A stretch of 64,000 bases of DNA from Micromonospora_J zhanjiangensis (GTDB lineage Bacteria > Actinomycetota > Actinomycetes > Mycobacteriales > Micromonosporaceae): the NCBI RefSeq assembly GCF_042650605.1, contig NZ_JBHSBN010000027.1:18481-82480 (forward strand). The letters run 5' to 3'. Shown one piece after another: positions 24,065-33,315 of this stretch (positions are counted from its first letter, which is position 1; the number at the start of each line of letters is the position of its first letter). The position numbers were made by a program, and so were the translations under genes. Below the pieces are notes generated by a model. That model did not search any database and was not told where the DNA came from. It worked only from the letters and a program-made list of their open reading frames with translations.

Positions 24065-26251
24065 TCAGCCGGGTCGACCGGCCAGTGCCGGCTCCGGCTC
24101 CGCGTCTGCCGGCTCGACGTCGTCGGACTCCTGCAGCCCGGCGCGCTGTTGGAGGCGCTTGAGCGGGCCGGGTGCCCACCAGACCGCGTCGCCGAGCAGC
24201 CGCATCACCGCCGGCACCAGCAGCATCCGGACCACGGTGGCGTCCAGCAGCAGCGCGATGATCATGCCGACGCCGATGAACCGCATCATCGCCACGGTGG
24301 CGAAGGCGAAGGCGCCGGTGACCACGATGAGCAGCAACGCGGCGGCGCTGATCACCCGGCCGGTGCGACCCAGCCCGGTGGTCACCGCCTCGGCGGTGGT
24401 CGCGCCCTTGGCCCGGGCCTCGACCATCCGGGACAGCAGGAACACCTCGTAGTCGGTGGACAACCCGAAGACCAGGGCGGCCATCAGGATGACGATGCCG
24501 ATCTCCAGCGGTGCCGGGGTGACGCCGAGCAGGCCGGACGCGTGGCCCTCCTGGAACATCCAGACCAGGAGCCCGAACGTCGCGGAGAGGCTCAGCGCGC
24601 TCATCAGCACCGCCTTGACCGGCAGCAGGATCGAGCCGAAGGCCAGGAACATCAGCAGCAGGGTCGCGCCGACCAGCAGCGACACCATCAGTGGCAACCG
24701 GTCGACGGTGGCGGTCAGGCTGTCCACGTTCCGGGCGGTGGTGCCGCCGACCAGCAGTTCGGTCCCGGCCGGCGGGTCGAGGGCGCGGATGTCCTCGACC
24801 GTGGTGCGGGCCGCGTCGGCGAGCGGGTCGGTGCCGGTCAGGGTGGCGGTGAAGGCGACCACGTCGCCCCCGGCGCCGGCCGGCGTGACGTCGGCGACGC
24901 CGCCGACGCCCTTCACCCGGGCCGCGAACGCCTGCGCGGCGGCCCGGTCCGGGGCGCCGCCGCCGGTGCCGCGCAACACCACCTGTACGCCGGTGCCGCT
25001 CATCGCGGGGAAGTCCGCCTTGAGGGTCTCGATCGCCTGCCGGGCGGGGTCGCTCTTGGGCAGCACCCGTTGGTCCACCTCGCCGAACCGGACCTGGCCG
25101 ATCGGCAGGGCGAGCAGCACCAGGCCGGCCACGATCGGGGCGGCCACCAGGATCGGGCGGCGCATGGTGAACCGGGCCAGCCGGGCCCAGCCGCCGGTGA
25201 CCGGACCGGCCACCTGACCGACCGGGCGGCGACGGCGTACCGAGAGCTTGTCGATGCGCGGGCCGAGGATGCCGAGCAGAGCCGGCAGCAGGGTCAGCGA
25301 GATGATCGCGGCCAGCGCCACGGCGGCCATTCCGCCGTACGACAGTGACTTGAGGAAGCCCTGCCGGAACAGCAGCAGGCCGGCGAGCGCGATGATCAGC
25401 AGGGTGGCGGAGAACGCCACGGTCCGGCCGGCGGTGGCCACCGTGTTGCGGACCGCCGCCTCCCGGGACCGGCCGGCCGCCAACTCCTCGCGGAATCGGC
25501 CCACCATGAACAGCCCGTAGTCGATCGCCATGCCGAGGCCGAGCAGGCTGGCCACGTTGACGGCGAACGAGTTGACGTTGGTGGTCAGGGCGATCGCGTG
25601 CAGCACGCCGAGCGAGCCGAACACCGCCAGGCCGCCGACCAGCACCGGCAGGGCCGCCGACACCAGGGAACCGAAGATCACCACGAGCAGGACCAGCACC
25701 ACCGGCAGGGAGACCGCCTCGGCCCGGGTCAGGTCGGTCTTGGAGCGCTGCGAGGTGGAGTCCTGCAACGCGGCGCTGCCGGCCATCTCGGTGTCCACCC
25801 CGGCCACCGACAGCCGGTCCTTGATCTCCCGGTACGACGTCAGCTTGTCGCCGTCGTCGGCCCCGGTCAGGTTGACCACGGCGATGGCGCTGCGCTTGTC
25901 CGGCGTACTGAACTGCGGGGCCTTGGTCCGCCAGTACGAGTTGACGCTGCGCACCGCGTCGGGCGGCAGGGCGGCGAGGCTGGCGTCGACCTTGGCGGCC
26001 AGCGCCGGGTCGTCCACGGTGCCGGTCTGCGGCGTGTAGATGACCACCAGGTCGCCGCCCTGCGGACCGAGCGCGGCCTGTACCGCGGCGGCGGCCTTGC
26101 TGGACTGGCTGCCCGGATCCTCGTAGCCGCCCTCGGTCAACTGGCCGAAGACCCCGAGTCCCCACAACCCCGCGGCCACGATGGCCGTGGTGAGCACCGC
26201 GAGAATGCCCCATCGCAGGCGGAAGGCAAGAGATCCCCAGGAAGCGAACAC
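24065..26251 (-). CDS. MMPL family RND transporter
   Basis: 728 residues with the topology of MMPL exporters: an N-terminal helix, a large periplasmic loop (about 40-180), five helices with GLGMAIDYGLFMVGRFREE, a second loop (about 370-510) and a final group of helices with LSTDYEVFLLSRM. The two D-Y pairs in these helices are the proton-relay positions of the family. Substrates are often lipids, siderophores or drugs. Start GTG 26251. A 17-bp TetR-type palindrome lies about 65 bases upstream, so repression by a TetR protein is likely. Confidence 0.92.
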   Translation of the reverse strand: MFASWGSLAFRLRWGILAVLTTAIVAAGLWGLGVFGQLTEGGYEDPGSQSSKAAAAVQAALGPQGGDLVVIYTPQTGTVDDPALAAKVDASLAALPPDAVRSVNSYWRTKAPQFSTPDKRSAIAVVNLTGADDGDKLTSYREIKDRLSVAGVDTEMAGSAALQDSTSQRSKTDLTRAEAVSLPVVLVLLVVIFGSLVSAALPVLVGGLAVFGSLGVLHAIALTTNVNSFAVNVASLLGLGMAIDYGLFMVGRFREELAAGRSREAAVRNTVATAGRTVAFSATLLIIALAGLLLFRQGFLKSLSYGGMAAVALAAIISLTLLPALLGILGPRIDKLSVRRRRPVGQVAGPVTGGWARLARFTMRRPILVAAPIVAGLVLLALPIGQVRFGEVDQRVLPKSDPARQAIETLKADFPAMSGTGVQVVLRGTGGGAPDRAAAQAFAARVKGVGGVADVTPAGAGGDVVAFTATLTGTDPLADAARTTVEDIRALDPPAGTELLVGGTTARNVDSLTATVDRLPLMVSLLVGATLLLMFLAFGSILLPVKAVLMSALSLSATFGLLVWMFQEGHASGLLGVTPAPLEIGIVILMAALVFGLSTDYEVFLLSRMVEARAKGATTAEAVTTGLGRTGRVISAAALLLIVVTGAFAFATVAMMRFIGVGMIIALLLDATVVRMLLVPAVMRLLGDAVWWAPGPLKRLQQRAGLQESDDVEPADAEPEPALAGRPG

Positions 26252-26313
26252 GCCAGGTCCCTTGGTCGTGGTGATTTCGGGTCACCAAGTGGCTTCTGGC
26301 AGCGACTGCCGGA

Positions 26314-26330
26314 AGTGAACGATGTTCACT
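26314..26330 (-). promoter_or_regulatory. TetR-type operator candidate
   Basis: AGTGAAC, then GAT, then GTTCACT: a perfect 7-bp inverted repeat with a 3-bp spacer, upstream of the MMPL gene. A further AGTGAAC half-site lies at 26382-26388. Confidence 0.6.
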
Positions 26331-26549
26331 AACACAGTAGGGCCAACCCGCCGGCCCGCCGTCCGGTGGTGGCCCCGGGTGAGTGAACTAACAATCCGGC
26401 GCGGCGATCAGGACGGGTCGAACCGGGACAAGGTGAACGCCGTCAGGAATCCCGCGCCCGAACGTCGATTGGCCGATCATGGCCGCATCGCGCCCGCCGG
26501 GGTGACAACCTCGAAGCAGAGGGGACTTCCGGCAGGAAGGGCGGACGGC

Positions 26550-27245
26550 ATGGGCGGGCGGACCTTCGTGGTGGACGGCGGGACCAGCGGCTTGGGGCTC
26601 GAGGTGGCCCGCCTGCTCGCCCGGGAGTACCGGACAGTGGTGCTCGGCGACGTGCCGGAGGAGGTGGCGCTCACCGCCGACGCGCTGGACTGCGAGGGGC
26701 AGGTCTGCGACGTCTCGCAACCCGACCAGATCGCCCGGGTGCTCGGCGGCGTACGGGCCCGCTACGGCGTGATCGACGGGCTGGCGCACTGCGCCGGTGT
26801 CTGGGCCGGCGGGGCATTGCAGGACAACTCGCCGGAGACCATCCAACGTACCGTGACGGTGAACGTGCTGGGCACCGCGTACTTCCTGCACGAGGCGATC
26901 GCGCTGCTGCGCGACCAGGGCCGGGGCAACCTGGTTTACATCGGCGCCATCGCCACCGAGATCCCCCGGCCCGGCATCCCGCTCTACCGGGCCACCAAGA
27001 GCTTCGGCAGCAGCCTGGTCGAGTCGCTGGCCGAGGCGCAGGGGTCGAACAGCATCAAGGTGATGGAGATCCACCCCGGTCCGATGCACACCCGGCTGCA
27101 GGAGCGGGTGGGCGCCGAGTTCCTCGACCAGGTCTACGCGCTGCCGGAGCAGGTGGCGCCCGAGGTGGTACGGCTGTTGACGCTTCAGCCCGAGGATCTG
27201 TACGTCTCGGGGCAGAAGGTGCTGCGCGCCGACGGCAGATGGTAA
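26550..27245 (+). CDS. Short-chain dehydrogenase/reductase family protein
   Basis: 231 residues. Nucleotide binding is by DGGTSGLGLEVARLLA, and the active-site Tyr-x-x-x-Lys is YRATK near 150-155. The Ser expected 13 residues before the Tyr is Ala (GAIATEIPRPGIPLY), so the catalytic triad is incomplete and the enzyme may be altered or a binding protein. ATG 26550 has GGCAGGAAGG upstream. It overlaps the MFS gene by 7 bases, suggesting a shared role. Confidence 0.8.
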   Translation: MGGRTFVVDGGTSGLGLEVARLLAREYRTVVLGDVPEEVALTADALDCEGQVCDVSQPDQIARVLGGVRARYGVIDGLAHCAGVWAGGALQDNSPETIQRTVTVNVLGTAYFLHEAIALLRDQGRGNLVYIGAIATEIPRPGIPLYRATKSFGSSLVESLAEAQGSNSIKVMEIHPGPMHTRLQERVGAEFLDQVYALPEQVAPEVVRLLTLQPEDLYVSGQKVLRADGRW

Positions 27246-28846
27246 GCGCCGGACCGGCCGCCGCCGAGCCGCCACCCTCGGCCTGGGCGCCGTTGCGGGT
27301 GGCCGCGTACCGCAGTCTCTGGTTGGCGATGCTGGCGGCGAACCTGGGCACCTGGATGCAGACCGTCGGCGCCCAGTGGCTGCTGATCAACGAGCCGGGC
27401 GCGTCCACCCTGGTGGCCCTGGTGCAGACCGCCAGCATGCTGCCCATCCTGCTGCTCGCCCTGCCGGCCGGTGCGCTGGCCGACACCTTCGACCGGCGGC
27501 ACCTGCTGATCGTGGTCCAGCTCTTCGTGGCCGGGGTGGCCGTCCTGCTGACCCTGCTGACCGCGGCCGGCCGGATGCCGCCGGCCCTGCTGCTCACCCT
27601 GACCTTCGCGTTCGGCGTCGGGCAGGCGTTGACCCTGCCCGCCTGGGCTGCGGTGATCCCGGACCTGGTGCCCCGGTCGCAGTTGCAGTCCGCCTCGGCG
27701 CTCGGCGCGATCAGCGTCAACGCCGCCCGGTCGATCGGCCCGGCGGTGGCCGGCGTGCTGATCGCCCGTACCGGGGTGCCGGTGGTTTTCGCGCTGAACG
27801 CGGTGGCCTTCGTGATCTTCGCGGTGGCGCTGTGGCGGTGGCGGCCCGCCACCGCCGAGGCGGCCGGCGTGCCGGAGCGGTTCACCGCCGCGCTGCGGGC
27901 CGGTGGCCGGTACGTCCGGCACTCGCCGACGGTCCAGCGCCTGCTGCTGCGGGCGCTGGTCTTCATCCTGCCGGCCAGCGCGCTGTGGGCCCTGCTGCCG
28001 TTGATCGCCAACAAGCGACTGGGCCTGGGCTCCGGCGGGTACGGCGTCCTGCTCGGCGCGCTGGGCGTCGGCGCCATCGTCGGCGGGTTGCTGCTGCCGA
28101 CCGTACGGGCGAAGCTGTCACCCACCTGGTTCGTGCTCCTGGCCGGCGTCCTGTACGGCCTGGCGATGCTGGTCGTCGCCCTGGTGCGCAGCGAGGCGCT
28201 GGTCCTGCTGGCGCTGGTGCCGGCCGGCGCGGCCTGGGTGACCACGCTGTCCAACCTGAACGCCGAGATCCAGCTCTTCCTGCCCGGTTGGGTACGCGCC
28301 CGCGGGCTCGCCGTCTACCAGGTCGTCTTCGCCGGTAGCCAGGCGATCGGCGCGCTGGTCTGGGGGGTGGTGGCGGACCTGGCCGGCCTGGTCGTCGCGC
28401 ACCTGGTCGCGGCGGCGCTGATGGTGGTGGGCGCGTTGACCGCGTGGCTGTGGCCGCTGCCCGACCTGCGCAGCGTGGAACGGGACCCGGCCACCTTCTG
28501 GCCGGACCTGCAGGTGGTGCACGAACCGGACCCCACCGTCGGCCCGATCCTGGTCACCATCACCTTCACCGTGCCGCCCGAACGGCAGGAGGAGTTCGTG
28601 GCGGCGATGGAGGCGGTCCGGGCGGCCCGGCAGCGGACCGGCGCGATGCGCTGGGGCCTGTTCCGCAAGGGCGAGGCGCCGGACTGCTTCGTCGAGGTCT
28701 ATCAGGTCCCGTCCTGGGACGAGCACCTGCGCCAGCACCGGGGCCGGCTGACCAGGGCTGACCAGGTGGCGGAGGAACGGGCCTGGACGCTGGCCTCCGG
28801 CACCCCCGAGGTCAACCATCTCGTCCCGGCCGAGGCCGCCCCGTAG
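27239..28846 (+). CDS. MFS transporter (EntS-like, MFS_3) with C-terminal antibiotic-monooxygenase-like domain
   Basis: 535 residues. The first about 410 form a 12-helix transporter with ANLGTWMQTVGAQWLLI, the family's start, and FDRRHLLIVVQLFVAGVAV, resembling exporters such as enterobactin EntS. The last about 100 residues (GPILVTITFTVPPERQEEF, FRKGEAPDCFVEVYQVPSW) form a ferredoxin-like dimeric domain of the antibiotic-biosynthesis-monooxygenase type, present in many members of this subfamily. Translation is coupled to the SDR by overlap. The substrate is unknown. Confidence 0.85.
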   Translation: MVSAGPAAAEPPPSAWAPLRVAAYRSLWLAMLAANLGTWMQTVGAQWLLINEPGASTLVALVQTASMLPILLLALPAGALADTFDRRHLLIVVQLFVAGVAVLLTLLTAAGRMPPALLLTLTFAFGVGQALTLPAWAAVIPDLVPRSQLQSASALGAISVNAARSIGPAVAGVLIARTGVPVVFALNAVAFVIFAVALWRWRPATAEAAGVPERFTAALRAGGRYVRHSPTVQRLLLRALVFILPASALWALLPLIANKRLGLGSGGYGVLLGALGVGAIVGGLLLPTVRAKLSPTWFVLLAGVLYGLAMLVVALVRSEALVLLALVPAGAAWVTTLSNLNAEIQLFLPGWVRARGLAVYQVVFAGSQAIGALVWGVVADLAGLVVAHLVAAALMVVGALTAWLWPLPDLRSVERDPATFWPDLQVVHEPDPTVGPILVTITFTVPPERQEEFVAAMEAVRAARQRTGAMRWGLFRKGEAPDCFVEVYQVPSWDEHLRQHRGRLTRADQVAEERAWTLASGTPEVNHLVPAEAAP

Positions 28847-28878
28847 CCGGCCCACCGGTGCGGGCTCAGGGGCAGCGT

Positions 28879-28941
28879 CCGCCCCGGCCACCGCGTCCGG
28901 CTCGTCCGCCGCCGGGTGGCCGGCCGCGTCGGCCGGGGCGG
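28879..28941 (+). terminator. Possible GC-rich hairpin after the MFS gene
   Basis: CCGCCCCGGCC (28879-28889) and GGCCGGGGCGG (28931-28941) are perfectly complementary, but the loop is 41 bases and the region is very GC-rich, so pairing may be incidental. Confidence 0.35.
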
Positions 28942-29069
28942 CGGCCCTAAGGCATCCGATCCGTCGATGTCAGCCCTTGGACACGTTGAGTAGTGTGCTA
29001 GCTGCGTCTGGTAAGTCGTCGCGAAGGGACGCGATCAGACCAGCCCAGCTGGCCACGAATGGAGAACGG

Positions 29070-29756
29070 ATGAACGCCTCCCACTCGTACAGCATGATCG
29101 ACATTTCGGGACCGATCCATCCGCGTATGTGGCACTACCCGGATCCCTATTTCGCGCCCGAGATCTTCGATCTTCCTCCCGTTGCGTGGCTACCCGAACC
29201 GATCTATTCCGAAGCGGTGCGCATGCCGTTGCAGACCGGCACCTATATAGAGACGGCAGCGCATGTACGTCCGGACGGTATGCGGTTCGACCATGTCCCG
29301 CTGGAGCGCACGGTGCTGTTGCCCGTCGTCTGCGTACAGGTGCCGAAAGGGCCGGCGGAAGCGGTGGGAGCAGATGAGGTCCGTGCGGTGCTCGCCGGCA
29401 TCGGACCAGGTCCCTGGGAGGGGTACGGGCTACTGATTTCGACCGGCTGGGACACCCACTGGGACGAGCCGGACTACCTGGACGCCTGCCCGTACTTCGA
29501 CGACGACGTCATCGACGAGGCCCTTGCTCAGCGCTTCAGCCTGCTCGGCGGTGACACCCCACGTTTCGAGAACCCGGCTGCGCCGTCGGGGCATCTGCGG
29601 AGATTCTTCCAGGCGGACGCGTTGTTGCTGGCGCCGTTGGCCAACCTCGGAGCGGTCGGCTCGACCCGCGGTCATCTGATCGCGGCACCATTGCCGATCC
29701 GGGGGATCTCGGCGTCCCCAGTGCGTGCCGTCTGGGTGCGAGGACTCGACTCGTGA
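29070..29756 (+). CDS. Cyclase/kynurenine-formamidase-fold protein with altered metal motif
   Basis: 228 residues of the cyclase family (PF04199). The N-terminus MIDISGPIHPRMWHYPD and the family glycine QTGTYIETAAHV are recognisable, as is LLISTGWDTHW. In active members the zinc motif reads HTGTHIDAPxH; here the first His is Gln, the second is Tyr and the Asp is Glu (QTGTYIETAAH). Only the last His is kept, so metal-dependent hydrolysis is doubtful. The gene opens a three-gene module; its stop overlaps the next start (GTGA). GGAGAACGG precedes ATG 29070. AT content is higher than in flanking genes. Confidence 0.7.
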   Translation: MNASHSYSMIDISGPIHPRMWHYPDPYFAPEIFDLPPVAWLPEPIYSEAVRMPLQTGTYIETAAHVRPDGMRFDHVPLERTVLLPVVCVQVPKGPAEAVGADEVRAVLAGIGPGPWEGYGLLISTGWDTHWDEPDYLDACPYFDDDVIDEALAQRFSLLGGDTPRFENPAAPSGHLRRFFQADALLLAPLANLGAVGSTRGHLIAAPLPIRGISASPVRAVWVRGLDS

Positions 29757-30931
29757 ACCGAGACCGGATGCCCAGACCTCGCCGGACCGTAGGCTCCCCG
29801 CGCGCTCTCGGCTGGCTGTCGACCCCGGACAACCTCACGTCGCCCCGGGTTCGCCTCGGCTGGCACATCGCCGGCTGGATCGTCCTGGCGGCTGTCGTGG
29901 CCTTCGCCGCCGGGCTGCTGCTGTGGTGGGAGATCGGTGCACCGGCCTTCCGGGGCGGCGAGGCCGTTCCCTTACAGGATCGGCTTGAGCTGACCAAGAT
30001 CTCGCTCGCGGTGACAGGTGGGGTCGGCGGCATCGTGGCCCTTGTGGTCGCGTACCGCAAGCAGCATTTCAGCGAGATGGAGGAGCAGCGGGAGAAGGTC
30101 AAGCTGAGCATGGAGCGCTTCTCGACCGCAGCGCGGCAGCTCGGCGACCCGGCCGCCGCGGTACGTCTGGCCGGTGCATACGCGATGGCGTCACTGGCGG
30201 ACGACTGGCCGGCGGGCAGACAGACCTGCGTTGACGTGTTGTGCGCATACCTGCGGATGTTCTATGCCGTCGACCCTCCCGACCAGCCCGACATGCAGGC
30301 GGCATGGCATGGTGAGCGGCAGGTCCGCCAGACGATCATCAGATTGATCTCATCGCACCTGCGTCGCAACGCGCGTGTCGGCTGGTGGGGCCACGACCTC
30401 GACTTCACCGGGGCGGTGTTCGACGACGGCGAGTTCGACGGCGCGGTGTTCAGTGCCGGCCGGGTCTGTTTCCGCAACGCGCGATTTACCGGCGGTTACC
30501 TGTCACTGCGTGACGTGACCATGTCCGGTGCTTATGTGTCGTTTCAGGATGCGCAGTTCGTCGACTGTGTGGTCACCTTCGCCGGCGCCGCGGTGACCGC
30601 CGGGACGCTGTCGTTCGACGGTGCGGAGTTCGCCAGCGGCGAAGTCGCGTTTACCGACGTGACATTTACCGGCGGTGCTGTCGATTTCGGCGCGATCTTC
30701 TGCGGGTCGTCGGTCACCTTCACCGGCGCCCGCCTCGTCGCGGGGCCGCTGGACTTCGCAAACGCGCATTTCCAGAGTGGAACTGTCGATCTTCGCCATA
30801 TCCACAGCGAGCGATCGGTCGCGTTGCCCGGCACGCTGCCCGCGAACTCGGCGGTGCTGCTCCTGCCGGACTCCGCTACCGGAGACGATCGATCCAGAGC
30901 GGCGATAGCCGGCTTCCGCCCGATGACGTAG
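29753..30931 (+). CDS. Membrane-anchored pentapeptide-like repeat protein
   Basis: 392 residues. Two transmembrane helices lie at about 38-60 (IVLAAVVAFAAGLLLWW) and 83-102, with a short region between. A helical part follows (FSTAARQLGDPAAAVRLAGAYA), a form often found with pentapeptide proteins in actinobacteria. From about 215 to 345 the sequence repeats FxGAxFxxGxVxF-like units (DLDFTGAVFDDGEFDGAVF, FTDVTFTGGAVDF), which predict a right-handed beta-helix. Codon 74 is TTA (29972-29974), rare in actinobacteria. GTG 29753 overlaps the cyclase gene by 4 bases. Function unknown. Confidence 0.7.
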   Translation: MNRDRMPRPRRTVGSPRALGWLSTPDNLTSPRVRLGWHIAGWIVLAAVVAFAAGLLLWWEIGAPAFRGGEAVPLQDRLELTKISLAVTGGVGGIVALVVAYRKQHFSEMEEQREKVKLSMERFSTAARQLGDPAAAVRLAGAYAMASLADDWPAGRQTCVDVLCAYLRMFYAVDPPDQPDMQAAWHGERQVRQTIIRLISSHLRRNARVGWWGHDLDFTGAVFDDGEFDGAVFSAGRVCFRNARFTGGYLSLRDVTMSGAYVSFQDAQFVDCVVTFAGAAVTAGTLSFDGAEFASGEVAFTDVTFTGGAVDFGAIFCGSSVTFTGARLVAGPLDFANAHFQSGTVDLRHIHSERSVALPGTLPANSAVLLLPDSATGDDRSRAAIAGFRPMT

Positions 30932-30969
30932 GGTGCGCTTGAGGTCACGTAGCGCTGGAAAGGTCTCTG

Positions 30970-33315
30970 ATGGACTCGTCGTCGGCCTCCGGTGGCGCTC
31001 GGGAGCCCGTACCGGACCCCGGTGGCGCCCAGTCGCCGAAGGAGTTCGGGCAGGCTCTGCGGACGCTGCGGGAACGATGGGCGAAGCTGGCCATCGACCG
31101 CATGCGCGATCCCCGCTCGAAGCAGTGCTGGAAGGAGCTACGCCGTGAGTCCATCCAGGCATTCGAATGCGGGATCCGGCAGCCCGCTACGGAAGCAGAG
31201 GTGTACGAATTCATTCGCTGCTTCGTCTGCGCGTGTCTCCGCGGCGAGCCGGAGGTCGAGGTGAGTGCTCAGGTCACCCGATGGCAGAACGCCTGGCGGC
31301 AGATTGCGCAGTTACCCACACCCATCACCCGGCCGCACGTGCCGCATGAGGTGCCCGCGCCGTCCGCCCGGGTGTTCGCCGGCCGAACCGCCGAACTGGC
31401 GACGCTCGAACAACTCCTGCCCGGCGCCCCGGGCGGGTTCCTCTCGGTCGTCATCACCGGGACCGCCGGCATCGGCAAGACCACTCTGGCTCTCTACTGG
31501 GCGCATCTTGCCGCCCGCTGGTTCCCTGATGGTCAGCTGTATGTCGACCTGCACGGCTACGGTGACGCGGCCGAGCCGCTCACGCCCGCCGCGGCCTTGA
31601 GCCAACTCCTACGCAGCCTCGACGTTCCAGACGAGGAGATCCCGACCGGTCAGGCGGAACTCGAGGTGCGGTTCCGCACCGAAACAGCGGACCGCCAGCT
31701 GCTGCTCATCCTCGACAACGCCCGCGATGCCAGCCACGTACGCTCGTTGCTGCCCGGCGTTTCCAACAGCCGGGCGATCATCACCAGTCGACGCGTCCTG
31801 CCCGGGCTGGGCGCGCACCTGTTGCAACTCGGGCTCCTGGACCGAGAGGACGCGGCTTCGCTGCTGACCGGAACCATCGGTGTCCAACGTGCGGCCGCCG
31901 AGCCGGAAGCGGTGGTGGCGCTCGCCGACCTCTGCGCACGCCTTCCGCTGGCGTTGTCCGTCGCCGGTGACGGCCTGGCCGCCAGGCCTGCGATTCCCGT
32001 CTCCGACGCGGTCGCCGAGCTCGCCGACGAACGCGAACGGCTAGATGGTCTCGCCGCCGGCGACCACGCCGACATCCGGCGGGTCCTGGACTGGTCATTC
32101 GGGTCACTGGCCCCCGAGCAGGCACAACTGTTGACCCTGCTCGGTCTGCACGAGGCTCCGGAGCTGAGCAGCACCATCGCGGCCGTCATCGCCCGAGTTC
32201 ACCCGGCGACGGCCCGTCGATTGCTGCGCGGCCTCGTTGACGCGAGTATGATCGAACAACTGCCAGGCGGTCGGTTCCGTTTCCACGACCTGCTGCGCAT
32301 CTACGCCGGTGAACTTGCCGAGCGGCACATCGACGCTGACGAGCGCAACGCGGCGGTACGCGGGCTGCTGCAGTGGTATCTTGCCGCCGCTGACACTACG
32401 GATCGTCTGTTCGCCCCGGAGCGGCGACGGGTTCCGGTCCAGGTTGACCAGGACATCCCCCTCCCGGCGATGACCAACGCGACCGACGCGTTCGCGTGGT
32501 GCGACACCGAGCGTCCAAACTTCATCCCGATCGCGCGCCAAGCCGTCCGGCACGGCTTCGACGACGTTGCCTGGCAACTGGCCGCCACCCTCGGCGAATA
32601 CTTTTACCTGCGCAATCGGTGGTCGGAGCTGCTCGCCGTCCACGAGGTCGTCCTGCCGTCCGCGCAACGCCTCGGCGGCCAAGCCGAGTGCTGGATTCTC
32701 ATCAACCTGGGACTGGCATGCGTCGAGGCCGACCGACCGTTGGACGCGATCACATACTGCGCACAGGCCATCGCCGCCACCCAGCGTGAGCACGATTTCT
32801 TCGGCGAAGCCCTCGCCGGCAACAACCTCGGGCTGGCATATCTGAAGCTGCATCGCTGGGACGAGGCGAAGGACGCGCTCGATCGCTCGCTCACCCTCTT
32901 CCGTGAGATCGACGTGAAGTGGGGAGAAGCCCATGCCCTTCGCAACCTGGGCCGCGTCCAGTCGGCGCGTGGCCAGTGGCAGGAGGCTGTCGATCTGTTG
33001 ACCCGGGCCGGTGTGCTGCATCGCGAGACGGGCAACCGGGCGGTCGAGGGATGGGCGCTACACGACGTTGGGCTGGCGCATGCTGCGGCCGGCGACTGGT
33101 CAAGCGCCGTGGCCACCTATCGCGAATCACTCACCCTGCACGATGAAGTCGGCGACCGGCTCGCAGCCGCGATCACGTTGGACGACATGGGTACGGCGCT
33201 TCAGCGGCTCGGCGAGTCCACCGAAGCGGTCCACCGATGGCAGCAGGCGTTGGCCATCTTCGAGACGCTTGCCCACCCTCGGGCGACCGGCGTACGTGAG
33301 CGGCTCGGCACCTGA
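30970..33315 (+). CDS. STAND-type NB-ARC NTPase with N-terminal HTH-like region and C-terminal TPRs
   Basis: 781 residues. The N-terminal 100 residues look like a degenerate XRE-type HTH (FGQALRTLRERWAKLAID, WKELRRESIQAFE). The NTPase has Walker A GTAGIGKTTLALYW near 165, Walker B LLLILDNA near 246 and LPLALSVAG near 326, as in AfsR/GerE-type regulators and plant-like NB-ARC proteins. A winged-helix-like part follows, with tetratricopeptide repeats from about 550 to the end (NNLGLAYLKLHRWDEAKDAL). It is probably a signal-sensing regulator or switch protein. Codon 115 is TTA (31312-31314). It is the third gene of the cyclase/pentapeptide module; the gap to the previous gene is 38 bases. Confidence 0.85.
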   Translation: MDSSSASGGAREPVPDPGGAQSPKEFGQALRTLRERWAKLAIDRMRDPRSKQCWKELRRESIQAFECGIRQPATEAEVYEFIRCFVCACLRGEPEVEVSAQVTRWQNAWRQIAQLPTPITRPHVPHEVPAPSARVFAGRTAELATLEQLLPGAPGGFLSVVITGTAGIGKTTLALYWAHLAARWFPDGQLYVDLHGYGDAAEPLTPAAALSQLLRSLDVPDEEIPTGQAELEVRFRTETADRQLLLILDNARDASHVRSLLPGVSNSRAIITSRRVLPGLGAHLLQLGLLDREDAASLLTGTIGVQRAAAEPEAVVALADLCARLPLALSVAGDGLAARPAIPVSDAVAELADERERLDGLAAGDHADIRRVLDWSFGSLAPEQAQLLTLLGLHEAPELSSTIAAVIARVHPATARRLLRGLVDASMIEQLPGGRFRFHDLLRIYAGELAERHIDADERNAAVRGLLQWYLAAADTTDRLFAPERRRVPVQVDQDIPLPAMTNATDAFAWCDTERPNFIPIARQAVRHGFDDVAWQLAATLGEYFYLRNRWSELLAVHEVVLPSAQRLGGQAECWILINLGLACVEADRPLDAITYCAQAIAATQREHDFFGEALAGNNLGLAYLKLHRWDEAKDALDRSLTLFREIDVKWGEAHALRNLGRVQSARGQWQEAVDLLTRAGVLHRETGNRAVEGWALHDVGLAHAAAGDWSSAVATYRESLTLHDEVGDRLAAAITLDDMGTALQRLGESTEAVHRWQQALAIFETLAHPRATGVRERLGT

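Noticed and set aside
26322..26549. N-terminal extension of the SDR from 26322
   Set aside because: The added residues are basic and non-conserved, cover the MMPL operator, and ATG 26550 has its own ribosome site.
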